Source: Plenodomus lindquistii
Lineage: Eukaryota > Ascomycota > Dothideomycetes > Pleosporales > Leptosphaeriaceae
Direction of reading: 5' to 3'
Length of the DNA: 64,000 nucleotides
NCBI GenBank assembly: GCA_025504975.1
Contig: JANUWI010000002.1
Coordinates: 2,170,001-2,234,000 of the forward strand
Position 1 is the stretch's first letter, and every line of letters begins with the position of its first letter. The translations under genes were made by a program, and so were the position numbers. This document shows positions 50,619-60,564 of the stretch, one piece after another. The notes under the pieces were generated by a model, which made no database searches, was not told the DNA's origin, and worked only from the letters and a program-made list of their open reading frames with translations.

Positions 50619-51593
50619 TCAACCAGAACCAGAACCACGGCCACGACCTCCCCGATTACCGCGCGAGGAAGAGCCAGCGCTGGCATTGCTGTTACCGCGA
50701 GCACGAACGCGAGCCGAAGGGAAGGAGGGGTGCTGAGGGCGATGATTAGACTGAGTAGCCTCAATCTCAGCCAAGGGGGGCGAGTTGGCTTCGGTCAGGG
50801 TGGCAGGGCGGTCTAAAAGAAAAGGTTAGCAAGAAGGACAAGTGCGAAGCTACATCGGAAAGCCCTACTGTAGAACGTGCAGCGAGAGGCATTGCCATTG
50901 AGGGCGCATTCATTGCAGGCCCCGAAGTTCAGCAAGCGGCCCTGATAGTAGGACTGCGAGCAGAGTTCGAAGGTGCGACTGGCGCCAGTACCGCCCTGGC
51001 AGCGGGTGCAGCGATTGTTGTTCGCGTGGCTGCGATTGCCGCCTGCTGACTGCTGAATGGCTTGAACAAAGTTAGCGAAAGACCACTCGAATGACCCTCG
51101 GGAAGGAAAACTTACTGGCCTCTAAGTTGGTGTCATAGTACCCACGTTGAGTACCCATGCCAAACAACTGACTGACAGTCGGAGGGGTGGCAGCCAGGAA
51201 GCGCAGCGATTCGGGACCCAGGTAGGCGTCATCATCATCGCGGTGTATAGCAAGAAGGCGAAGGTGAGGTCCGAGTGTGATGCCCTGGGCCTGCAGCTGC
51301 CAGATGAAATGAGCCAACTCCCTAAGGAATTGCACAGTCACTGGGCGATCACGACGGCGGTTCACTATCACAAGTCAGCAACTGAAGAACAATCGAAGGA
51401 GGAAGAACTTACACCACTCTAGCAGGTAGTCCTTCGCCTTGGAAGTGTTATACTGCCATAATTCCGAAGTCATGTCGCCGCCTGAAGCGTAGTGACCCCG
51501 GGGAGGACCACCACCTGGGGGACCGCCATTCGGAGGGCCACCGCCGCCAGTACCACCACCCAGGCCACCAGGAGCAGTAGCAACCATAGCCAT
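50619..51593 (-). CDS. Spliced antisense gene in element D, DUF3716-like cysteine domain
   Basis: Four exons on the minus strand: 51,413-51,593, 51,116-51,364, 50,869-51,060 and 50,619-50,812, encoding 271 residues. Introns are 48, 55 and 56 nt, all phase 1, each GT...AG with a branch-type CTGAC or CTAAC 8-20 nt before the acceptor. ATG 51,593 is the first in frame. Residues 1-40 are Gly/Pro-rich. Residues 61-143 contain VQFLRELAHFIWQLQAQG. Exon 3 holds six cysteines (C161, C164, C177, C192, C195, C204) in the order CxxC, C, CxxC, C, which resembles the fungal domain DUF3716 from memory. The C-terminus is Arg/Gly-rich (RGGRGRG), suggesting nucleic-acid binding. Coding bias (C or G in third positions) is strong. 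Because it is antisense, its introns survive retrotransposition. Function unknown; possible accessory protein of the element. Confidence 0.8.
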
Positions 51594-52187
51594 GTTGATC
51601 GAGTGGCTGTCAGAGGGAGAGGAGGTGTTAAGTGAGAGTCGATACAAGCTCGGGAGCTGAAGAGGCAGGAGAGTTGGAGGCTGTTGAAGTCGAAAGTCTG
51701 TCGGTAGAGAAGAGTTGAGGGTAGAGAAAGAAAGTTAAGAGGAAGCTGGGGGGAGGAGGTTCTTTTATGAGCGGCTGGGCGTTTGCCTCTCGGCGCGGAA
51801 ATCGGTCATCAGGCCCCTCAGGGCAATGGCGGTCTCCACCCGTTTCCTGATCGCAACAGAAGCAGCCAACCAGAGGCCAGCAAGCGACGCGCAGTCGAAG
51901 GTGAAGGACAGGAACAGGTGAGAGTCTGCCCAAGTGATCTTGCTGCCTGGCCCGGGGACCAATCGGAGGCCTCAGGTGTGACCTGAGGCAAACCAGGCGC
52001 GGCGATTTCGGGCAGATTTCTCTCAGTTGGTGATGGATTTCATGGTGTTGAGGCGTTTTTGTTTGCACTTTGGGCACACCGACACGCTCTCGGACAGGCT
52101 AGCGGCTGATTGAGGACCAATCGGGGCTGGTAAGTACGTCATCGGCCCCTAACGCAGTTGCTATCTCGAAGGGGGCTCGAGTTCTAG
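51594..52187 (-). promoter_or_regulatory. Putative promoter region of the antisense gene
   Basis: About 600 bp upstream of the antisense ATG. On the minus strand there is a TATA-like tcataaaagaac (51,760-51,771) about 170 bp before the ATG. Just before the ATG, a pyrimidine-rich run ending in ctctgacag (about 51,610-51,632) looks like a 3' splice site of a leader intron. No sense-strand gene is seen. Confidence 0.4.
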
Positions 52188-52200
52188 GTGAGGGAGGGAA
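52188..52200 (+). other. Polypurine tract of element D
   Basis: Purine-rich gtgagggagggaa immediately before the 3' LTR, the expected plus-strand DNA primer position. Confidence 0.8.
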
Positions 52201-52395
52201 TGTGGTGGAAATACATGGTGTAGGGGCCCGAGCAGCTCTCAGAGGGGTCACGTGGGTGGGGCAGAACCGATAAATAGCCATCTGAAGTCCTATCGGAGAC
52301 AGTAGAGACCTTCTTCTTAGTTATCTCACAACCCACCTTTCACCGATTTGGTATCGAGCCTCCTGTGCCAGAGTGAAGCATGGTCTTCCTCTACA
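52201..52395 (+). repeat. 3' LTR of element D
   Basis: 195 bp, identical to the 5' LTR in every base I compared, then the target duplication ATAC. Confidence 0.97.
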
Positions 52396-52680
52396 ATACT
52401 TTTATACTTCTATTAAAAAAGTAAGCTATATAAAATAGAATTAAAAAGTAGTTCTATACTTTTATAGAGTTTTTTTTTTCTCTACTATATTAGCACGTAG
52501 GTAATAGTAAAGTAGAAATTTCTATAAAATTTAAACTAAATATAGTATTAAAGTAGTTTAAATAAAAGTTAGTATAGTTTTCTATTTTTAATAAATCTAT
52601 ATAGAGAAAAATAGAAGTAGCTTATAAAAGGGCTTCTATAGCTATAAGTTATTATTATAATAGAAAATAGCTTTATTATA

Positions 52681-53260
52681 ATATAAAAACTATTTATTCT
52701 AGATAAATATAAAAACTATACTATATTTAAATTTAACTAATTTTTTATTAATTATAAAATTATTACGTTCTATATATAAGTTTGTAAATTCTACTTTTTA
52801 TAGCTTTTTAATATTAGCTTTTTTCTAAATACAATTATATAAATATAAAGTAGTTAAACTACTTAAATTGTCTATTTATTTTATAAATAAACTTTAATTT
52901 TTATAAATATTTAAAAAAATCTAGCTTTAAATTTTGTTTAATAGTAAAACTAAACCTAGTTTTTAAATAACTAGACTATTTTTATTTAGTTTAGAGTATA
53001 TTCTATTATTATTAATAGTTATTAGAATAATATAACTACTATAGATAAAAATTAATAGTATAATAGTATAATTAGCTATACTTTTATATATATTTAACTA
53101 GCTTTAGTTTAATCTAGATATATATAAAATATACTATATAAATAATCTAATAGTTTTAAACACTATACTATTTAATAGTTTTAAATAAAATATTAGTTTA
53201 CTATATAATTAGTAATAATTCTCTAAATAATATATAAAGCTATATACTTTAAATTAATAA
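52681..53260. repeat. RIPed AT-rich DNA, unidentified
   Basis: 580 bp of RIP-type sequence between the solo LTR and element II copy B. I see no open frame and no match to the other families; it may continue whatever lies left of the solo LTR at 42,626. Confidence 0.5.
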
Positions 53261-55119
53261 TATATTTTATAGATAAATAGACTATATAACTAAATAAACT
53301 ATTTATACTAGAACTTTACTAAAATTATACTTTATTTTAGTTTAAAGTAGTATAATATAGCGCTATATAGTATAAAACTAGCTTTAATACTATTTTATAA
53401 CTAATTTTAATTTATTTTTATATATTTATAAGTTATACTTTAATTTATAGTACTATATATAGTATTAAATCTATTTATAGCTTTTACTAGCCTACTTTTT
53501 TTTTTACTTTTTTTCTATTACTACGCGTTTTAAACTTTTTTAAAGTAGTTAAATATAGACCTTTTTTAGCTATAAAGTTACTTTTATACTAAATCTATTT
53601 TTTTTATATAATTTATAATATATAGTAGTTTTATTAGTAGTTTAAAGCTTAGTAATTCTTTTCTACGCTAATACTAGTTTATATATAATAATTATAGCCT
53701 TTTTTAATTTTTTTTTAAAATCTTTAACTATAGAAGTTAGTAAACTATTTATATACCTCTAGATTTTTACTTTTATAAACATTAATTATAACTCTAGTTT
53801 AAAAGTATTATTTAAAATTTATAACTACTATAGTTTATTATTAATAAAAAGTAGTAATAAAGTATAAAACTAGATTTTAAAGTATACTATAACTAACTCT
53901 AGTTTATATAAAACTAGTTTAGTATTTTAAAACTTTATTTAAATATTACTAGAAGTTATTATAGCTTTATAGGCGCGTATTAAATAAAATAGAAATTTAA
54001 ATTTTATAATATATTTAATTTAATTATATATAAACTTTTTAGTTTAGTAGCTATATATTTATTTTAAAAGTATAAAATAATTTATATTAAATAGCTATAA
54101 AAAGTATAATAAATAAAAGACTATATATATATATAGTAATAATCTTTTTTTTTTAGTATTACTAGAATTTAAATAAATTATAACTTTTATAGCTATTAAT
54201 AATAAATAGCTAGTACTTTCTAATAGTCTATAATTTAGTATAGGTATTAAAATACTTTAACTACTAAAATTTAAACTTATTAGTTATCTAGCTATTTTTA
54301 GAAACTATAACAATTTAGTTCTAGAGTAAACTATTTTATATATACTAGGCTAAAAAGTAGTAACTACTTTTAAAAATAATAAAAAATAAAATAGTCTATT
54401 TTATTATATTAATACTTTATATAACTATTATTTACTTTTAGTTACTTTATTAAATAAAATTTAATTATTTTTAATATTTTAAAGCTATAATAACTATATC
54501 TATTAATATCTAGTTTATTATAAAGCTTATTTTATTAAGATTATATATATTTTTATTTTAAATACTATACCTTTGTTTTATATTAGCTACTAACTAGAAT
54601 TAGATCTAAATAACTCTAGAGTTTTTATAAAAAACTTTTTTATAGTTATATTTATAATTAAACTTTATTTTAAATTTAGAGAAGTATTTTATAAACGTAT
54701 TTAACTAGTTTATACTAATATAGTCTAAATTATATTTATTATATAAAAAATTAGCTATATTTACTATAGCTTTAAACTCTAAAAAAAAATTTATAAAAAT
54801 AGTTTAAATATATATTAAATAATTATTCTTTTTTTATTTTTATTTAATTTTTTTAAGTTAAATATATAATCTATTTATAAAAGTTCTTTAGTATATTATA
54901 GGCGTACTATAATTTAGAAAACTCTATAAATAGTTATAGTATATTATAATAAAAGTATTATATTTTATTTAAAAGCTATAACTATAGTTTATATTTAATA
55001 TTTATTAGAAAGTTCTATTTATTATAGTTATAAAAGTATTATATAGGTATATAAAGTTTAGTAAAGTTTTAATATAAATAGTTTATTTAGTTATATAGTC
55101 TACTTATCTATAAAGTATA
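53261..55119 (+). mobile_element. DNA transposon II, copy B (RIPed, uninterrupted)
   Basis: 1,859 bp collinear with copy A (28,062-30,664) but lacking element III. Mutated terminal inverted repeats at both ends (tatattttatagataaatag on the left; ...cttatctataaagtata on the right). The best copy for deriving the element's size, though no reading frame survives. Target duplication not clear. Confidence 0.7.
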
Positions 55120-55474
55120 TTACTAGAAATAAAAGTATTAATAGTATAGATAATATATAGCTACTAGAGGTATATTTTAAGTCTAATAGAGTTAGAATCT
55201 TATTAAAAAGGTAGATAATTATATTATAGCTAGTAACTAGCTAGAGCTATTTTAGCTACGTATAAAAGTACTACTTATATATAGTTAGTACTTTATATAA
55301 AGTTATATTAGAACACTATATAGAGCTATCCAATCTATTTTATATTAGAACTTCATAAAATTTAACAACGTTGTTGTAGAGCTATCGTACAGAGCGCGTC
55401 GCGCGTTCTGGTGGGGTGGCCCGCTTACTGGTGTGACACGTTAGCGCAAGTCCATCACGCTCGCGCCACCTCAC
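55120..55474. other. RIPed block edge and upstream region of the RTP1-like gene
   Basis: RIPed sequence runs to about 55,330, then within roughly 50 bp the composition becomes GC-balanced (gtacagagcgcgtcgcgcgttc at about 55,388). This leaves less than 220 bp of ordinary DNA before the gene's likely start codon, so its promoter either is very compact or overlaps the edge of the AT-rich block. Confidence 0.6.
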
Positions 55475-55549
55475 ATGACCATTTTACTCAAACGGCGACC
55501 CAGTACTCTCACCGTTCACACGGGGAAACACGCGTTCCGACATCAACCT

Positions 55550-58500
55550 ATGGATGCGACCAAGGATACTGTAGATGCAGCTGCGCAGCTACTACGTCCC
55601 TATATCCAGAGCGAACGCCCGCCAGGTGCAAGTTCCGACCTCGACGTCGGCGATTTAGTGAAGAGAGCACTTCACCACCTGAAAGCCATCAACACCGCCG
55701 ATCTAGAGGCAGATCCCAATGCTCCTTACGATATCTCCCTCGCCGGGGTTGTGTATGGACTGCTGGATATGATTGTGCTACTTGGCATTATACCGCATCT
55801 GTCTCCCGGCGTCGCTTTCAGTCAACGACCAAAGTCCGTTTTGTCCGTGACGATCGCGCAATTGCCCAGAATTGGCGAGAACAGAGAGCTTCTCGCCGCG
55901 GTCATTGACAACCTTGTTCCCATATTGGACCAAAATGGTTCCGGTGTCCAGCCACTCTTATGTCAGCGTGTTCTTCCTGACATCGTCACGGCCTTGGCCG
56001 AACTGTCTTACTCTCCCGAAACGCAGTCAGAGCTGCGTGAAAAGTATCAGAGTGCATTTCAAAAATTCATACTTGAGATGCCAACGTCACAGCTGCTCCC
56101 GATCCTGACCAGCCTTTTGCAACAGCCCCTTCCGCCATGGCTGAAGCCCATAGTCTCCCGCGAGCTGTCCATTGTCCCCCTACGAGAACGAGGAGTCAGG
56201 CACATTATCGAGTTCCTATCACTCTCTTATTTGCACAAGAATTCCCAAGTGCCACAAGACATTTCCGGTCCACAGTCGCAAATCCCCATCCCTCTAGAAG
56301 CCATCTCTCAAGCGTCGCGCTTACTGGCAGTACCGCCGACCGGCACAAATCGAGATGATTGGTTGCGTGCACTCGCACCTGAGCTATTCGACCTTCTCGA
56401 TGGCGCAGCAGGAAAAGAGCTGGTGAGAGCGGCGGGCCAGATCATGTCCGAAGGTATCCTGAGCAAAAAGACAACTGGAGCCCCAGGCACATTGGGGTGG
56501 GAGCTAATTGCTATGCCAATTATGCGGAACATATACCCAAAGCAATCCGAGGGAAAGAATCTCACCACACAACCTCATGATGGGGTGATTGTGCAAGATC
56601 TGGATCTGAAGCTATCTTTGCAACGGCTCATTGCAATCGTTTCGTCATCTTCACATGCTGGACTCATGAAGCGCTTAGTGGGGCCTTTACTCCTCCCGCT
56701 CTGGGCGCTGCTAAATTTTGCAAAGGCAAGACCATCGCTTGACAGGGAATGGACTGGGTTGCCACAGGCCATCCTATCTCACTATATGAGCATAGGATGC
56801 GATGCCAGGTACATTGACAAGATCGCCCTGAACCTCTTCTGGGACGGCGATGCCTTTTGGAACTTTGGTCCTGGTAGTCACGGTGGGGTGGAGATTCGTC
56901 GAAGAAGCAAGCAGTCATCTGACGCCAGTGATATGGACAGTACTCTTGCTCGAATCGGAGAATTAAACACCAGAACTGAGCTGCTTTCTACTTTGCTAGC
57001 TGGCGCTGAGATTCCTGACGCAACCGCTGGAACAATATTCGTCCAGGTCACCGCGCGGTGGCTGTTACCAAGGAAGGAGGCTAGACCAACTCTGACCCAC
57101 GAACCTGATGTTGATCTGTTAGCTCCATTGATAGATGCCAAATTGTCCGAAGTGATGGCTACCAAATTCAGAGACCAGCTGGCAAGAAGTCCTCGGCACG
57201 TCATTGAGCTTATGAGCCAGCTGATCCATAATGCTGTGGCTAGCTATGGATTGCAAGCACAGAACATTTCCAAATCTAAAGGTCCAAGTCGCGCGATGTT
57301 TGAAAACATTTTTCAGCAGGGAGTTGCTGACGCAGACGGTACACACGGGACAGATAGCGAGACGGTAGACGACGATTTGGTGAGCTACGCGCTCAGCATT
57401 CTGAACACATTGGTGTCCTCTCGTGGGTTCACAACATCGTCGGAGACGGTATCCAGCTTGCACGCTCTTCTACCTTGCCTTGCATACCTCGCCCAACGAG
57501 ACAATATGATTGACATACCGCCGCTCATACAGAATTCTGCATCTGAACTTGTCCAAGTCATCAACGCATCAAATCCATCTTCGGTAGCGGTCGTAACGCC
57601 GTCGATCGATCCGCTCAGCGAACACCGCGCAGCTCTACGAATAGCTCTGGCGGAACTCACCTCCGGCGAACCTCCAAATCGCGCGTGGGCTCTCAATACA
57701 GTACACTCCCTCATACGAGATCCCATTACATTTCCCATACTGGACGTACCGTCATTGACGCATACGTTATTCTCCTTCTCCCTCGCAGATCCAGAGCCCT
57801 ATGTCCATACCGCCGCCGCGCCCGTCCTCTTATCACTAGCTATCCGCGCACCGACCTTTGTCGTGAAGATTGCAACAGAAGCATTTCTCGATGTTGACGA
57901 AGTGTCGCTGAAGCTCGAACGGGGCAAACAGACCAAGGAAAAAGAAAGAGCTGTGCAAGAATCCCTAGATTTTCGCCTTAGAGTTGGGGAGCTGGTGAGT
58001 ACCGTTATTCTCTCCGAAGAGTTTTGGCTGGGATCCTTTAGTGATGCGGCAACGCGACGTAAATCTACGCGCCGAGTCCTCGAAACCTGTCTCGCGTTAG
58101 CCAGTCGCCGCGGTCAGCGCACACAAACCCGTGCAACACGCGTACAGATCTCGACCGCCTCGTTTCGCACACAGGAAGATACCGAAGCGGCATGGGGCGG
58201 TCCCGTTCCCAATGTGCTCGAGCCCGAGGGCCGTGACCCAAAAGAGCAGGCAGAGATAGATGCACTATCTGGCATACTGAATGAGTGGGAGAACACTGGG
58301 GCAGAAGAAGATGTACGAATCCGTACTTCAGCGCTAAGCGTCCTATCGACTTTGTTGGAGCACAGGCTTGACTTTGTGCGTCAGGCTATGGTGGATGCGT
58401 CTTTGCAGATGGTGCTTACGATGCTTATCATGGAGACATCAGAGGGGAAGGCGACGGTAAGGCGCGCTGGGATATTGGTGCTATTGGGCTTATTGCGTGG

Positions 58501-58810
58501 TCTTGACACTGCGTTGGAAGAGGGCAAGAGAAACGCAGTGGACATGAGTATCATACAACAGCGGGAGGTTGAAAGGGTGACGAAATGGGTGAGGGGTGAG
58601 GATGTGGACGCGTTGGCGCGTGATCATGCAGCAAGTGTGGTTGAAGGGCTGGAGACGCTGAGGATGAAGAAGATGTACAAGGTGAGGGACGAAGGGTTGA
58701 GGCTCGGACCAAACCTTGAGCTTCAAGGTGGCTTGCGAGGACTTGATATAACGCCTGGAGATGGAGCAGAAGGAGGGAACAAAAGGGTGATTGTCGAGGA
58801 AGTGGAATAG
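55550..58810 (+). CDS. RTP1/TANGO6-type RNA polymerase II nuclear transport factor
   Basis: Intronless, 1,086 residues from ATG 55,550 (MDATKDTVDAAAQLL). The frame is open from ATG 55,475, but those 25 residues are basic and unlike family N-termini. The protein is a long alpha-helical solenoid of HEAT-like repeats. The C-terminal parts resemble the RTP1 domains: helix pairs around residues 705-800 (RAALRIALAELTSGEPP... PYVHTAAAPVLLSLA), then 940-1,010 (RIRTSALSVLSTLLEHRL... VRRAGILVLLGLLRGLD). In yeast, Rtp1 binds RNA polymerase II subunits and the R2TP complex and helps assembly and nuclear import of the polymerase. Length fits fungal orthologues. There are no RIP-type stops despite the adjacent RIPed block. 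Assignment is from memory of family sequence. Confidence 0.8.
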   Translation: MDATKDTVDAAAQLLRPYIQSERPPGASSDLDVGDLVKRALHHLKAINTADLEADPNAPYDISLAGVVYGLLDMIVLLGIIPHLSPGVAFSQRPKSVLSVTIAQLPRIGENRELLAAVIDNLVPILDQNGSGVQPLLCQRVLPDIVTALAELSYSPETQSELREKYQSAFQKFILEMPTSQLLPILTSLLQQPLPPWLKPIVSRELSIVPLRERGVRHIIEFLSLSYLHKNSQVPQDISGPQSQIPIPLEAISQASRLLAVPPTGTNRDDWLRALAPELFDLLDGAAGKELVRAAGQIMSEGILSKKTTGAPGTLGWELIAMPIMRNIYPKQSEGKNLTTQPHDGVIVQDLDLKLSLQRLIAIVSSSSHAGLMKRLVGPLLLPLWALLNFAKARPSLDREWTGLPQAILSHYMSIGCDARYIDKIALNLFWDGDAFWNFGPGSHGGVEIRRRSKQSSDASDMDSTLARIGELNTRTELLSTLLAGAEIPDATAGTIFVQVTARWLLPRKEARPTLTHEPDVDLLAPLIDAKLSEVMATKFRDQLARSPRHVIELMSQLIHNAVASYGLQAQNISKSKGPSRAMFENIFQQGVADADGTHGTDSETVDDDLVSYALSILNTLVSSRGFTTSSETVSSLHALLPCLAYLAQRDNMIDIPPLIQNSASELVQVINASNPSSVAVVTPSIDPLSEHRAALRIALAELTSGEPPNRAWALNTVHSLIRDPITFPILDVPSLTHTLFSFSLADPEPYVHTAAAPVLLSLAIRAPTFVVKIATEAFLDVDEVSLKLERGKQTKEKERAVQESLDFRLRVGELVSTVILSEEFWLGSFSDAATRRKSTRRVLETCLALASRRGQRTQTRATRVQISTASFRTQEDTEAAWGGPVPNVLEPEGRDPKEQAEIDALSGILNEWENTGAEEDVRIRTSALSVLSTLLEHRLDFVRQAMVDASLQMVLTMLIMETSEGKATVRRAGILVLLGLLRGLDTALEEGKRNAVDMSIIQQREVERVTKWVRGEDVDALARDHAASVVEGLETLRMKKMYKVRDEGLRLGPNLELQGGLRGLDITPGDGAEGGNKRVIVEEVE

Positions 58811-59037
58811 CTTTTGTAGCTTGGTTTGGACATGGGCGGACCCTAGTAGTCCCAATTGCACTTATGCGCCTGGCAACTTTTGGCTCCCGCAGGTGACTGG
58901 TCGCGTCGCGTGCATAGCTATCGCCTATTTTGTGAATAGCACTGCCTTGAGATTGACAAGTATGCGTCTCCCATCAACACAGAAGCTTGTCTCCGTGGTG
59001 TCATCTTGTCTTGCGGCTCGTACGCCCGGAATCTGGC

Positions 59038-59466
59038 TCAACCGCTCATGGCTGAGTCCTTGGTCGCCTTGGGTTCCACCTCTTCTGCCTTGCCGATCCA
59101 TAGTACATTGTTACATCGTATGAGGACCTGGCCGAGTGTGCCTGAGCTAACGCCATTGACGAACTCTTCGGTGTTGGAGAGCTGGATGTTCATGTACAGG
59201 TCGACGGAGACAAGTCTGCCCTTGTATTCCGTCTCGCCCCACTTGAGTCGCACGACGATGTCTTTGTCGACCCTGCACGGCAATTAGGCGGCGACTCTTG
59301 AAGGGTGCGTGTGCATGAAGTGGGATGGGATTGGGGGGTGTGAAAAGGTGTGCGCGTGTACGTACAGGCTTTGGAGCAGCGGCCGGGGATTGAAAGGGGC
59401 TACAGCCTGCAAGAGAGTTAGCAGTAGTCGCCGACTGACGAGTTGCAAGGGATAGCTTACGGCCAT
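59038..59466 (-). CDS. SMX3: Small nuclear ribonucleoprotein Sm F
   Basis: Three exons on the minus strand: 59,461-59,466 (only ATGGCC), 59,366-59,406 and 59,038-59,272, giving 93 residues. Introns have GTAAGC...CTAACTCTCTTGCAG (54 nt) and GTACGT...TGCAG (93 nt). The Sm fold is nearly textbook: PFNPRPLLQSL before the core, Sm1 VVRLKWGETEYKGRLVSVD, then YMNIQL, and Sm2 with LIRCNNVLWI. Sm F is part of the heptameric Sm ring on spliceosomal U snRNAs. The tail (EEVEPKATKDSAMSG) is slightly longer than in yeast. The gene converges with the RTP1-like gene (227 bp apart) and diverges from the CZIB-like gene. The symbol is the yeast orthologue's. Confidence 0.92.
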
Positions 59467-59765
59467 GTTTTGTGGGGTGGCCGTGGGTGAGATGGGGTGT
59501 TGCGACGATGCGACCGGCGGGCGTGCCTGCAGCTCTCAGCTCTCAGGAAAGTCGGCGGGCGCGACACGCTAGCGGCTTGGCGGATCTGCCTGGGTTCTGC
59601 CGCTGCCGCCGCCGCCTCACCACCGCGGGGCGGCGGGCGGCAGAGAGTGAGAGATGAAAAGAGAGAGAGAGAGAGCGTGTGTGTATATGACCACTACCAC
59701 CACCACCATCACGGCCACGACCACTCCTCCTACCCTACCCACCTGCACTTGCACTCTCTCTCACC
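59467..59765. promoter_or_regulatory. Divergent promoter region, Sm F / CZIB-like gene
   Basis: 299 bp between the two start codons. It contains a GC-rich CCGCCGCC tract (59,600-59,640), a (GA)n run at about 59,656-59,675 and CAC/CCA triplet repeats (59,690-59,710). No clear TATA box. Confidence 0.5.
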
Positions 59766-60400
59766 ATGGTGCTCGCGCTAGCCCTCAAAGCAGAGCTCAA
59801 CGGGTATGCTCATCTCATCTCATCTCCTCTCATCTCCTCTCATCTCCTCTCATCCTCCCTCGTGCCTGCCGCCGCTGACGACGCACCTGCTGCAGAGTGA
59901 CGGACCTGCGCCCCTCCGACACCCCAGACGCGCCCTTTTTCTACACGTTCAAGGTGCAGTGCACCTCCTGTCGCGAGACACACCCAAACGACGTCTCCTT
60001 CAACCGCTTCGAGCAGAACGAAGTCAGTGGCAGCAAGGGCGAGGCCAACTTTGTCTGGAGGTGTAAGAACTGTAAGGTCTTGCTGCCCCTCTGCTCTCTC
60101 CTGCCACAACCCCGTCCTGACACCCATGACCAGAGAGAACATTCTGCGAGCATCAAGGCCGCACCTGCCACATACGAACGCACCGACCCACCCAAGACGG
60201 TCAACATACTCGAATTCGACTGCAGAGGGCTCGAGTTCACAGAGTTCAAGGCCGAGGGCGACTTCGAGGCAAAGGGCGCAGAGACCGTCACCAACTTCAC
60301 CAGCATCGATCTTAGCGACGGTGAGTGGTTTGACTACGACGAAAAGTCGGGTGAGGAGGTCAGTATCACGAATGTGCACTGGGAGATTCGAAGGGCTTAG
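59766..60400 (+). CDS. CZIB/DUF866 zinc-binding protein (yeast YCR090C type)
   Basis: Exons 59,766-59,803, 59,896-60,076 and 60,134-60,400 give 161 residues, matching the roughly 160 of the human homologue CZIB (C1orf123). Intron 1 (92 nt) is GTATGC...CTGAC...CTGCAG. Intron 2 (57 nt) starts with the weak donor GTCTTG and ends at ACCAG. It has no in-frame stop and a length divisible by three, so retention would just add 19 residues. Splicing is supported because it yields the conserved run CKNCKREHS. Two CxxC pairs, C35/C38 and C69/C72, should bind one zinc ion. Further family motifs: EFDCRGLEF, and DGEWFDYDEKS near the end. Cellular function is poorly defined. Intron 1 contains decamer repeats (catctcctct three times). 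Confidence 0.9.
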
Positions 60401-60564
60401 CGCCCTGCTCTGCGCAAAGCAATCTGAATGTGTTTTGTGCTAACACCGCATCGCATCAACTTCCTAGCCACCCAAACACGATAGTACAGCGGTTTCACAT
60501 CGCAATATCAACAAGAACTTCCAACACTATACATACTTCACATCAGTACCAATCCGCCTACTCT

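Larger units (their letters stand above)
42759..52395 (+). mobile_element. Intact Ty3/Gypsy retrotransposon D with antisense cargo gene
   Basis: 9,637 bp between identical 195-bp LTRs, with 4-bp target duplications ATAC (42,755-42,758 and 52,396-52,399). Order: 5' LTR, leader of about 575 bp, Gag-PR, RT-RNaseH-IN in the -1 frame, a 2-kb tail carrying a spliced gene on the opposite strand, polypurine tract, 3' LTR. The domain order RT-RNaseH-IN and the DDE-type integrase with a GPY-like motif place it in Ty3/Gypsy. There is no chromodomain. No RIP is seen, and identical LTRs indicate a recent insertion. It sits in a RIPed solo LTR, so it arrived after local RIP. Confidence 0.95.
42627..52680 (-). 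repeat. Solo LTR of chromovirus A, split by element D
   Basis: The pieces 42,627-42,758 and 52,400-52,680 together form one inverted 413-bp LTR of family A. Neither flank matches internal family A sequence, so this is a solo LTR left by recombination. Element D lies inside it with an ATAC duplication. Only these two pieces belong to the LTR. Confidence 0.75.

Noticed and set aside
51783..52281. Short sense and antisense frames in the tail of element D
   Set aside because: No domain, no splice support and no coding bias comparable to the four-exon gene next to them.
42759..52395. 5-bp target duplication for element D
   Set aside because: A fifth base does not match on both sides (t/a); ATAC of 4 bp is the exact duplication.
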